Source: an uncultured Granulicella sp. (GTDB lineage Bacteria > Acidobacteriota > Terriglobia > Terriglobales > Acidobacteriaceae). From it: 33,194 nt of DNA. The notes beneath the pieces were generated by a model. It was not told where the DNA came from. It saw only the letters and a program-made list of their open reading frames with translations, and did no database searches. The DNA is taken from contig CALMVK010000110.1 in the NCBI GenBank assembly GCA_937873145.1, positions 21,353 to 54,546 on the forward strand, in the 5' to 3' direction. Within the stretch, counting starts at the first letter, position 1, and each line of letters opens with the position of its first letter. The position numbers were made by a program, and so were the translations under genes. Shown one piece after another: positions 24,537-32,069 of the stretch.

Positions 24537-24974
24537 CTATACCTCCTCCGGCTGGGTGTGATCCCCGGCTACAGAGTCGTCTGCAGGCTTTGCGTCCTCG
24601 GGTGCCTGGGCAATCACGGCCTGGATGCGGGTGAGCTCGGCGGGGGTGATGTCATTATCGCCAAGTAGGGCGAGCAGGAGACGCTCGCGGGAGTTGCCGA
24701 AGAAGCGGCCGAGGACATGGCGAACCTCCAAACGGCTGGCCTCGTGCTCGGCGATTGAAGCGGTATAAAAGAAAGCGCGGCCCTCTTGGCGGTGGGTGAC
24801 GTAGCTCTTCTTTTCGAGGACGCGGATGGTTGTGAGAACAGAGGTATAAGCAAGCGGGGTGTCGTCGGCAAGGGATTGGGTAAGCTCGGCGACGGAAGAC
24901 TCACCGCGGCTCCAAAGGAGCTTCATGAGTCTAAGTTCGGCTTCGGTAAGCGTAATGGACTGGCGCGGCGGCAT
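24537..24974 (-). CDS. BlaI/MecI-family repressor
   Basis: 145 residues. The winged-helix domain is plain: LTEAELRLMKLLWSRGESSV, AELTQSL, then LAYTSVLTTIRVLEKKSYV and GRAFFYTASI, followed by a dimerisation helix region ERLLLALLGDNDITPAELTR. BlaI proteins dimerise on palindromic operators and are inactivated by cleavage, usually by an adjacent M56 peptidase. Operator-like ACTAAT-GG-ATTAGT lies 25 bp upstream of the start, giving likely autoregulation. The C-terminal 20 residues are acidic and probably disordered. Confidence 0.9.
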   Translation of the reverse strand: MPPRQSITLTEAELRLMKLLWSRGESSVAELTQSLADDTPLAYTSVLTTIRVLEKKSYVTHRQEGRAFFYTASIAEHEASRLEVRHVLGRFFGNSRERLLLALLGDNDITPAELTRIQAVIAQAPEDAKPADDSVAGDHTQPEEV

Positions 24975-24998
24975 ACGTCTGTTGGGATAGACGGAGCT

Positions 24999-25012
24999 AC
25001 TAATGGATTAGT
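24999..25012. promoter_or_regulatory. Perfect palindrome, candidate BlaI operator
   Basis: ACTAAT-GG-ATTAGT, a perfect 6-bp dyad with a 2-bp spacer; outside it, GCT on the left is answered by AGC on the right after one extra T. Size and symmetry fit BlaI/MecI sites. It is 25 bp from the blaI start and also upstream of the divergent gene at 25197. Confidence 0.6.
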
Positions 25013-25196
25013 TAGCAGGCAGAGTGCTCGGCGCCAGCTTTATCTGTGTACTCGGACTTCTGCTACCCAAACCGGGTTCGCTATCGTGGGATATGCATGA
25101 CTTATCTACCGAGTAGAAGGCGAATCGACTGCAGCTGGCAATCCCGGCTAATTGGCGTTGGTATACAACAGTTGAACGACGACATGAGGAGACAGA

Positions 25197-25886
25197 ATGA
25201 TGAGGACGTCCACAAGACAGCGATACAGCTTTGTTCTACTGTGTCTTTCCTTCGGCGTGGCCTCAGCACAAGGAGCCGGGAACACCGCCAAGCCGGCGGA
25301 CGCTAAAGATTTTGTGGCTTTGGCCGATGTAGTGAATGTGGTTGAAAATGTGCTGGTGGAGGTGGAGAGACAGATTGAGACGACCGATCCGCAGTTGAAG
25401 TCGGCGGAGTTCGATTTCCAGACCACCACCACGAACGACACGCGAGGCGGCTTGCTTTTAAGCGTTCTTTCTGCGGAAGGGGAGCACATGAAGACAGTGA
25501 CGCGGGAGACGGACTTTGTGTATTCCGTGCCGGCGGCGGCGCCTAAGGGTGCGCTTGCGCCAAACAGTGTGGCGGGGTTCGGTTGGGTGAAGACGCTGTG
25601 GGACAAGCTGCACGCGACGGCCAGACCCGAGGACTTGAATACATCGCTGCCTGCAGCAATCATTGCAGCGGCGATGACGACGCGGCAGGTGAAAGCCATT
25701 GCGAACCCGGGAGGCACGGCACTTAGCCATCGGCAGTTTGTGGTGACGCTCACGTTCGCGGTGTCGAACAGCTTCAACGCAGGCGGGGATGCCTCGACGC
25801 TGCTAATGGTGGCGCCGGAGGGACACTATAACCGGACAGCCGGGGCGACCCAGACGCTAAGGCTGACCTTTGAGGACCCGGCGTGA
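25197..25886 (+). CDS. Secreted protein, possible trypsin-co-occurring domain
   Basis: 229 residues from ATG 25197, with GAGGAG a few bases upstream. A signal peptide is visible (RYSFVLLCLSFGVASAQ). Residues 38-113 run FVALADVVNVVENVLVEVER, QIETTDPQLKSAEFDFQTTT, then a beta-rich GGLLLSVLSAEGEHMKTVTR and ETDFVYSVP. This helix followed by beta hairpins recalls trypsin-co-occurring domains (trypco2 type); that is a memory-based, moderate match. Residues 120-229 repeat a similar beta pattern after a helical stretch. It is divergent from blaI-M56-htrA, whose last gene is a trypsin-fold protease, making such a link attractive. Function unknown. Confidence 0.75.
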   Translation: MMRTSTRQRYSFVLLCLSFGVASAQGAGNTAKPADAKDFVALADVVNVVENVLVEVERQIETTDPQLKSAEFDFQTTTTNDTRGGLLLSVLSAEGEHMKTVTRETDFVYSVPAAAPKGALAPNSVAGFGWVKTLWDKLHATARPEDLNTSLPAAIIAAAMTTRQVKAIANPGGTALSHRQFVVTLTFAVSNSFNAGGDASTLLMVAPEGHYNRTAGATQTLRLTFEDPA

Positions 25887-26010
25887 ACCGCGGAGGTAAA
25901 CCGTCGGAAACGCAGGAACCAGCAGTCCTGGGGAGGTGGTGGTGGCAAAGGAGGGCGTAGGAGCAGGCAATGCGGGAGCTGATCAAAAGTCTAAGGATGG
26001 CGGAAATTGA

Positions 26011-26045
26011 ACGCGCCGTGAAATCCACGTGGCTACACGGCGCGT
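26011..26045. repeat. Strong inverted repeat with a nested palindrome
   Basis: ACGCGCCGTG (26011-26020) and CACGGCGCGT (26036-26045) are perfect 10-bp arms; the loop holds the 8-bp palindrome CCACGTGG (26025-26032). No U tract follows, so it is not a standard intrinsic terminator. It ends just before the ribosome binding site of the small gene at 26061 and could regulate it, end transcription from 25197, or bind a protein. Confidence 0.7.
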
Positions 26046-26060
26046 AGGAAAGAGAGGCCA

Positions 26061-26309
26061 ATGACAACACTCCCCCTCCCCCCACCGAAAGTCTTGTGGT
26101 CGAAAATGCTAAAGACCTGTTCCAGGGCAGATCTGGACCTGCTGCGTTGCGACGTGCTGATTCAGATTGCGAATGAAGGTTTTCGTGTTACAGACGATCC
26201 AAACCTGGAGCGCGTGGAGTTCCTGCGCAAAATCAAGCTGGAGACAGGACGCCGGAAGCGCGGCCCCGCAGCTTTACGGAGCGCGGTGCATGAGAATGCA
26301 GCTGCGTGA
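26061..26309 (+). CDS. Small protein of unknown function
   Basis: 82 residues from ATG 26061, with AGAGAGG four bases upstream. Mostly helical and basic: WSKMLKTCSRADLDLLRCDV, LIQIANEGFRV, then VEFLRKIKLETGRRKRGP. No membrane segment or signal peptide; possibly a small nucleic-acid-binding or regulatory protein, but no family was recognised. It lies directly after a strong hairpin. Its composition is reasonable for a gene; a chance frame is still possible. Confidence 0.45.
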   Translation: MTTLPLPPPKVLWSKMLKTCSRADLDLLRCDVLIQIANEGFRVTDDPNLERVEFLRKIKLETGRRKRGPAALRSAVHENAAA

Positions 26310-26472
26310 CCGGTCTAGGCTGCGGTCTGGACCTCGACCTCAGACGTACGTTGGTATGGAATGTTCGATAGACACAAAGGTGTAAGTGCGCGTACCCTTC
26401 TCGGGTCTGCTAAAACACCTTTAGAGGGATGTCCTAATTCCCCCCAGAGCAATAGCGTAGAGGTATGAGAAG

Positions 26473-27351
26473 GTGCGCGTGGATGAGTATCTGTTTGTGA
26501 AGAAAGTAGGACGGCTCGGTGTACTGTTTGCGACGATGGTTGCGGCGATCTGCTTGGCAGGATGCGCAGTAAAGCAGGGATCAGGAACTTCGACGGGACC
26601 TACTACGCCTCCGACCACACCCCCTACGGCAACTCCCAGTGGACCGTATGTCTTTTTGTCAGGGAACTGGGAGTTCACGCCCTCGTCGACGAAGGGTCCA
26701 GTACCGTTTACCCTGCTTGCTGGCTATCTGGACGAGTTCAACAACAGCGTCGGCGTCAGCGATTTTGCAACGGCGGCACTGCAGGTACGCTCGACGACCT
26801 GTTACACAGACCAGACGACGATTCCATTGACCGGAGGCGTCACGCCTTCGCATGCGGTTTTTCAGTCGTTTCCGATTGATCTGCAGGTGCTGGACCTAAG
26901 CGGCAACAAGAATACTCAAGTGACTCAGCTAGCGGGCTCTTACACAATCGCGGGAGGGTGCGGTGACGGTGCGTCGGGCAATCTGACCGGACAGCTTTAC
27001 AACCAGCTCATGGGCCAATATACAGGGGCATTGACCAACAGCACGACGACCTCTATGCAGCTCAGCCTGACGCAGGATGCGAAAGGTACAAGCGACGGCC
27101 GATCGTTCGTCACAGGCTCGGCGGTCTTCCACGGCTTCTCCTGCTTCAGCACGGGAACCCTGGTTGCGCCAAACGGCTGGGTTCTCGGCAGCTCGCTTTC
27201 GCTCACCTTCAACACCAACGAGGCCACGGGGTCGACGGTGGTCTTGACGGGCAGCTTTGACCCGGCAGCGGATACATTGGCGATCTCGTCTGCATCGGTA
27301 ACCGGAGGAGGATGCGCAGGTTCGCTGGGAACGGCGACACTCAGTCACTAA
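26473..27351 (+). CDS. Lipoprotein of unknown function, first of a tandem pair
   Basis: 292 residues from GTG 26473 (an alternative GTG at 26479 has GAGAAGG five bases upstream). A lipobox LAGC (C31) follows a hydrophobic stretch, so it should be lipid-anchored. After a Thr/Pro linker (TGPTTPPTTPPTATPSGP) it shows SGNWEFTPSSTKGPVPFTLL, AGYLDEF, YTIAGGCGDGASGNLTGQ, FHGFSCFSTGTL and GGGCAGSLGTATLSH. These words recur in the same order in the following gene, so the two are paralogues. Conserved cysteines suggest disulfides outside the cell membrane. Such lipoproteins are common in Acidobacteria; role unknown. Confidence 0.8.
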   Translation: MRVDEYLFVKKVGRLGVLFATMVAAICLAGCAVKQGSGTSTGPTTPPTTPPTATPSGPYVFLSGNWEFTPSSTKGPVPFTLLAGYLDEFNNSVGVSDFATAALQVRSTTCYTDQTTIPLTGGVTPSHAVFQSFPIDLQVLDLSGNKNTQVTQLAGSYTIAGGCGDGASGNLTGQLYNQLMGQYTGALTNSTTTSMQLSLTQDAKGTSDGRSFVTGSAVFHGFSCFSTGTLVAPNGWVLGSSLSLTFNTNEATGSTVVLTGSFDPAADTLAISSASVTGGGCAGSLGTATLSH

Positions 27352-27455
27352 GGGTCCTCGCTCTGCGGATTGCTCCGTCGTAGAAAGAGAGAACCTCACA
27401 CGAGTGAGTCGACCTGCAAAGCAGTTGCTTTACGCGAAAGATTTGAGGAAAGAGC

Positions 27456-28277
27456 ATGACGGGAAGTGGCTCCATACGAGGTACGCGGCGCATCGCCGCA
27501 GCAGCGGTTTTAATGCTTTGTGTCTATTTTGTGGGATGCACCAACGTCTTTGGACCGAACTCCACAAGCGGGACACCGTCGTATCCGTACCTGACGGGAA
27601 ACTGGGAGTTTACCTTAACTGCGACGCAGGGACCTGTTCCTTTTCCCACGCTGGCGGGTTTTCTCGATGAAGAGCCAGCCGCGGCAAGCGCTACCGACAA
27701 GCTGGTCACCCTGACGCAACTGGAGCAACCAGCCATGTGCTACCTGGGGGGAACAATTCTTCCTTTACAAGGCACGGTAGACGGCACGGCAGTCAGTCTA
27801 TTTTCCTTCAGCTTCAACGGGCAATATATGTCGGTAAACGGCACGAAGAATTCTACGGGAACGGGGTTTGCTGGAACCTATAGCATCGGGAATGGCTGTG
27901 CGGACGGCTATGCCGGCACGATTGCCGGCGTGCGGTATGCGGCGCTTACCGGTACGTACTCCGGCGCGGCGACGCAGCCCACGCAGCAGATCGCGGTGAC
28001 GCTGCAGCAGGCAACGCTTGGAAGTGCAGATGGCACCACCAATGTCTCCGGAACTGCGGCGTTCACTGGCATCTCCTGCTTCAGTAAGGGCACGGTGACA
28101 GGAAACGTGCTCGGCAAGCAGGTTCATCTGACGATCGCGACCAACGAGACGGGCGGCTCGCAACTGATCCTTGCGGGGACGTTTGATTCGGCGGCAAGTA
28201 TGCTGCAGGCGAGTTCGCTCCAGGTGATGGGCGGCAGCTGCGCCGGTTCGCTGGGCATGGCAACATTAAGCCACTAA
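27456..28277 (+). CDS. Lipoprotein of unknown function, second of a tandem pair
   Basis: 273 residues from ATG 27456 (AGGA nearby). Lipobox region VYFVGC (C28). Body motifs mirror the previous protein: LTGNWEFTLTATQGPVPFPT, LAGFLDEE, YSIGNGCADGYAGTIAG, FTGISCFSKGTV, and the end GGSCAGSLGMATLSH. It lacks the long Thr/Pro linker, so the domain sits closer to the membrane. Tandem duplication followed by divergence. Convergent with the esterase at 28321. Function unknown; beta-rich. Confidence 0.8.
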   Translation: MTGSGSIRGTRRIAAAAVLMLCVYFVGCTNVFGPNSTSGTPSYPYLTGNWEFTLTATQGPVPFPTLAGFLDEEPAAASATDKLVTLTQLEQPAMCYLGGTILPLQGTVDGTAVSLFSFSFNGQYMSVNGTKNSTGTGFAGTYSIGNGCADGYAGTIAGVRYAALTGTYSGAATQPTQQIAVTLQQATLGSADGTTNVSGTAAFTGISCFSKGTVTGNVLGKQVHLTIATNETGGSQLILAGTFDSAASMLQASSLQVMGGSCAGSLGMATLSH

Positions 28278-28320
28278 CGCAATACGAAGTTTTTTTAGCG
28301 AGACCGCAACAAGGCAGCGC

Positions 28321-29898
28321 TTAGGGTTTCCAGGATTGGCCGGGGCGCGCTACTCGGTACATCTCGGCCGGGATACTCTCAGTCAACGGGGCGGGGGAGC
28401 GCGCAGAGAGGTCGAAGTGGCTTGCGCCGGGAACATAGGTGAAGAAAGGATTGGCACCCAGCTGCTTCAGACGAGCTTCCAGAAGATGCGCGGAACCGTC
28501 GAGGTAAAAGGTATCGGCCGTGCCCACGATCAGGTGGATGCGGCCTTTCAGCAGTGAGGCTTTAGCCGGCCAGATTCGTTCGACTACGTTGGCCAAATCG
28601 TAGTGTTGGCCCCAGTAGGCAACGACCTGCGGGTCAACGTCTCCGGTAACCCGGTCGAACATTGGCATGGGCGCACCGGAGGGGTCCTTCGGCGAGAAGA
28701 CCCAGTCAAAGGACGACATTTGGCCGCCGTAAGGGCCCAAGACAGCTTCCAGCTTTGCAAACTGCTCGAGTGTCGCGACCACCTTTCCGTCCGCCCGCAT
28801 AATCGGCCGCGGTGTTCCATCCGGGGCGTGGTAGACGTTGGCATGGGGCGCGTAGAGGTCAATGCCGCTCCAGTTATGGAAGTCGGAGGGGTCGGGCGAT
28901 GTAGCCCAGGCGCCTCCGAAGATCTCCGGATAGTTCACCTGTAGCTGCAGCGTGGCCCAGCCACCGGACGAGTGCCCGGTGAGAAAGCGACCGGAGGAGC
29001 GAGCGTCCATGCGGTAGAGGGTCTCCAGCTGAGGGATAGCCTCGGTGGTGAGCGCGGTGCCCCATGGGCCGTTGTTGATCGAGTCGGCGAACTCGTGGGT
29101 TCCCTCGGGGATCGCCTCGTCGAGCATGACCCAGATCATCGGCGGAGTCTTACCATCCAGCATGTGTTGGCGGATCGCGATCGCCGGCGTCAAGTCCAAC
29201 TCGCCGGCGCCTCCAAAGCCATGGGTCCAGTAGACGGTGGGATAGTGTTTCTCGGGATGATCGGCGTAGCCTGGTGGCAGAACGACCCAGGCCTGGAGAT
29301 GACGGGGCTGACCCCAGAATTGGGTCAGCACGGGACTGGCGAGGAGTTGCTGCTCGATCTCGCCCGGACGCACTTTGAGCCGGGCAGCGGCCAGCGCTTT
29401 TTCCCGCTCAGGGTTGGGCTGCGGATGATGATTGAGGATGAGGACCGATGCTGCGCTAGCTCCGACGGTGTAGGGCAGCACGGCGCTCTCCCAATCCTGC
29501 GATTGCCGGCCGAAGTAGTTATAGCTATGCTCCGTATCCAATACTGCCTGGATCTGCCAGTCCCCCGGCGTCATCTGGCTGAAGGGCATGGGAAAGGCTT
29601 GCTGATCGGCATCGATCTGGACGGTAGCCCCAGGAAGCAGAGCATGCACCTCGGCGGCTGCGACCCAGGTGTCCTCGGGGTGGAACTCCTGAACGTCCAG
29701 GTCTTGCGTGCCCTTTCCGCGCTTGGCAAACAAAAGCAATCGGCCGCTCAATGGCGTCGAAACGCTAGGATCCAGCTTGACGGTAAACAGGGCCGTGTGA
29801 GGGCTGGCTGCGGCGGCGGGCGCCTGCGGGAGGGCGGATGCGGACAATAAGGGTCCGCTCACGGCGGCTAAGCTGAGCAACTTTGACAAGGGTTTCAT
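28321..29898 (-). CDS. Secreted alpha/beta-hydrolase esterase
   Basis: 525 residues from the ATG ending at 29898, which gives a clean signal peptide (MKPLSKLLSLAAVSGPLLSA, SALPQAPA). Residues 1-170 form a beta-rich N-terminal domain. The catalytic esterase domain (about 200-525) resembles putative esterase/Fes family enzymes: YPTVYWTHGFGGAGE, then the nucleophile elbow GHSSGG (S310), acid in IVGTADTFY and base in PGASHFDL. Such enzymes hydrolyse esters of sugars, feruloyl groups or siderophores. The longer frame upstream lacks a ribosome binding site. It is 57 bp downstream of the membrane glycosyltransferase in the same direction. Substrate unknown. Confidence 0.85.
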   Translation of the reverse strand: MKPLSKLLSLAAVSGPLLSASALPQAPAAAASPHTALFTVKLDPSVSTPLSGRLLLFAKRGKGTQDLDVQEFHPEDTWVAAAEVHALLPGATVQIDADQQAFPMPFSQMTPGDWQIQAVLDTEHSYNYFGRQSQDWESAVLPYTVGASAASVLILNHHPQPNPEREKALAAARLKVRPGEIEQQLLASPVLTQFWGQPRHLQAWVVLPPGYADHPEKHYPTVYWTHGFGGAGELDLTPAIAIRQHMLDGKTPPMIWVMLDEAIPEGTHEFADSINNGPWGTALTTEAIPQLETLYRMDARSSGRFLTGHSSGGWATLQLQVNYPEIFGGAWATSPDPSDFHNWSGIDLYAPHANVYHAPDGTPRPIMRADGKVVATLEQFAKLEAVLGPYGGQMSSFDWVFSPKDPSGAPMPMFDRVTGDVDPQVVAYWGQHYDLANVVERIWPAKASLLKGRIHLIVGTADTFYLDGSAHLLEARLKQLGANPFFTYVPGASHFDLSARSPAPLTESIPAEMYRVARPGQSWKP

Positions 29899-29955
29899 TC
29901 GCTGTAGGTCAAGAGTATCAGTGCCAGCAGCCCGGTTAGCTTTAAAACCTGGCAC

Positions 29956-32004
29956 CTACCTTATAGACGCAGCGTTGAAGCCACGTTCGATTTGGGGGCC
30001 AAGCTCTTCCTCTTCTAGATCGGGTCGTTGGCGGAGCAGGTTCTGCCGGGCAAGCTGGTAGTGTTCCCGAGCCGGGACCCATTGCTGCTGCCTTGCCAGC
30101 ACAGTGGCCAATTGCAGTTGCGTACGGGCCGACTCGGGTGCAAGCGCCGTTGCCTGTTGGGCAAGCGTACGTGCCTCCGCCAGGTCGCCTCTTTGTACGC
30201 ACTTCGCGGAGTGGTGTACCGCGACCCAAGCCGAGGCAAGCGGTACCGGGAAGTCTCCCTGGTAGACATACACTCCGTCTTGCAGGATGGCGACGGGCTT
30301 CAGCTTCTGGAACTCTGCGTAGGGATTCAGCGCTCCCTCTCCGGACTCTACCCCATCCAGATCGCTCTCGCTGATCAGAACGGTGCCGTGGATGCGTGGC
30401 GGCACGTTCATCGGCAGATCAAACCATCTAAGCCCGCTCGGCGTGGGCAGACGGTGGCAGCGGATGCCGTAGTCCTGCGGCTGGACGGCGCCGTCTGGAA
30501 AGTAGGCAAACCAGCACTCTGGGTCATGGTTCTGGTCGAGGTATGCTTTGACTGTCTTCAACTGCTGGCCCCAGTCCACGTTGGCATCGCTCAGATAGTG
30601 CCGGACCTGCAGCGGACCTCCCCAGGCCTCGTTTCCGTACGCCATGTAATTGGGAGCGACGCGGATGGTGGTCACGGCCTGCCAAAGAAGCAGACCGCCT
30701 GCCAGCGCCGCCCAGCCCGGTCCCCGCCGCAGAAGCATGGCCGCGACGGCTCCCGCCAGCAGAGAAAGGAACGGATACACAGGCATCAGGTGGCGTGCGC
30801 CGATGTCGAAGTGGGATGTAGTGATGACGGCGAAGTACACGCCTACCGGCACCAGAAGAAAGACCAGCTGGCGCCCATACTCTGCGCCTGCTCGCCGCCA
30901 AAGCACGGGAGCCAGCAAGAGCAGGAGAAGCAGCGGCAAAGTGGATTTGAGCAGAAAAGCCACGGGAAAATACTGCCACGGCCCATGACGATACACGCGC
31001 CCAAAGAAGTAGCTGGTGTAGTCCCACTCCGTATGTTTTGTGTTGGCGAGTCCCCAGAGATAGGCCTGGGGCAGAACTTGAAATCGTGCCAGCAGGGCAA
31101 GCTTCGCGCCGTCAGCAGGATGCGGCATGGTGGCGAGATACTTGCCGAGCGCAGGTGAGAGCTGCAAACCGTTGGACGCGGGAGCGTAACGAAAGCCGTA
31201 GAACGCCCAGAGTACAAGCCATGCACAGGCCAGCACGGCGAACGACGCGCCCAGCAAGCGCACTGCGGTAGCTGGCTTTCGTTCACGCATGCCTTCCACG
31301 GCTGCGATCATCACTAACATGGGTGCGATCAATACGCCTGTAAACTTGGCCACCAAGGCCAATCCGGCCAGCAGACCGGTGGCGAGCAGCCATCTCCAAG
31401 TACGCCTAATAGAGTAACGGTAGAACGCATAGGTGGATGCCAGCAGAAAGCAGGCGCTTCCCATATCGGTGGAGATCAGGGTGCCGTGGGCAAGAACGTT
31501 GGGATCAAAAACAAACAGAAAAAGCGAGCACACCCCGGCGAGCACACCAAAGAAATGTCTTCCTGCGGCATAGATCAGCCAGGCGGTGGCCAGGCTGAAG
31601 AGCATGCAGGCCATCCGTGCCGGGAAGAGCAGACGATCGCCTCCGTTGCCGAAGACAAACGCACGTCCGGCTAAAAAGGCGTTTTCTGTCTGCGAGGTGC
31701 CGGTAGCAGCGGGCAGCACAGGATGTAAGTGAAGCAGAGGGAGAGCGGCCGCTATCTTTACGAGCGGGGGGACCTCGGCGTTGGCTCGATAGTCCCGCTG
31801 CGTCAGGATCAGATAGCCGTCATAAAGATGATGCGCCTCATCCCAGTTGGCGGAGTAGAGGTGCGCGACACAAACCAGTTGCAAGGTGAACAGGCCGAGC
31901 AGAACAGGGACGCAAGCGAACGCAAGCGTTTGTTTCCTGGCACGCAGCAGTTGGAGATGAAACCCCATTGGCATGCTCACCAGCTTACCTTTGAGGAATG
32001 TCAC
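29956..32004 (-). CDS. Membrane glycosyltransferase (GT39/ArnT-like) with TPR-like tail
   Basis: 682 residues from GTG 32004; the ATG 30 bases later is equally possible and neither has a clear ribosome binding site. About ten to twelve hydrophobic segments span residues 25-450. The first periplasmic loop carries WDEAHH (D55, E56), the acidic pair essential in PMT/ArnT-type GT-C enzymes, which move sugars from polyprenyl phosphate onto proteins or lipids. A large loop follows (NYMAYGNEAWGGPLQVRHYL, SDANVDWGQQLKTVKAYLDQ). The last 90 residues (AKCVQRGDLAEARTLAQQAT, ALAPESARTQLQLATVLARQ) look like tetratricopeptide repeats. Donor and acceptor unknown. Confidence 0.8.
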   Translation of the reverse strand: MTFLKGKLVSMPMGFHLQLLRARKQTLAFACVPVLLGLFTLQLVCVAHLYSANWDEAHHLYDGYLILTQRDYRANAEVPPLVKIAAALPLLHLHPVLPAATGTSQTENAFLAGRAFVFGNGGDRLLFPARMACMLFSLATAWLIYAAGRHFFGVLAGVCSLFLFVFDPNVLAHGTLISTDMGSACFLLASTYAFYRYSIRRTWRWLLATGLLAGLALVAKFTGVLIAPMLVMIAAVEGMRERKPATAVRLLGASFAVLACAWLVLWAFYGFRYAPASNGLQLSPALGKYLATMPHPADGAKLALLARFQVLPQAYLWGLANTKHTEWDYTSYFFGRVYRHGPWQYFPVAFLLKSTLPLLLLLLLAPVLWRRAGAEYGRQLVFLLVPVGVYFAVITTSHFDIGARHLMPVYPFLSLLAGAVAAMLLRRGPGWAALAGGLLLWQAVTTIRVAPNYMAYGNEAWGGPLQVRHYLSDANVDWGQQLKTVKAYLDQNHDPECWFAYFPDGAVQPQDYGIRCHRLPTPSGLRWFDLPMNVPPRIHGTVLISESDLDGVESGEGALNPYAEFQKLKPVAILQDGVYVYQGDFPVPLASAWVAVHHSAKCVQRGDLAEARTLAQQATALAPESARTQLQLATVLARQQQWVPAREHYQLARQNLLRQRPDLEEEELGPQIERGFNAASIR

Positions 32005-32069
32005 TTGGACGCTCTATGATGTCCCTTTGGAGACGCTCTATTTAGCGCGCCTCCCTGCATGCCCCACAT

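Noticed and set aside
25970-26047. A 25-codon frame (MRELIKSLRMAEIERAVKST and a short tail) with GGAG seven bases upstream
   Set aside because: The start context is good, but it is too short to judge and its 3' end lies inside the strong hairpin; it may be a leader peptide but nothing supports it further.
28278-28320. A run of seven T (28290-28296) between the convergent lipoprotein and esterase genes, possible terminator
   Set aside because: No stable stem precedes the run; the only inverted bases nearby are four long.
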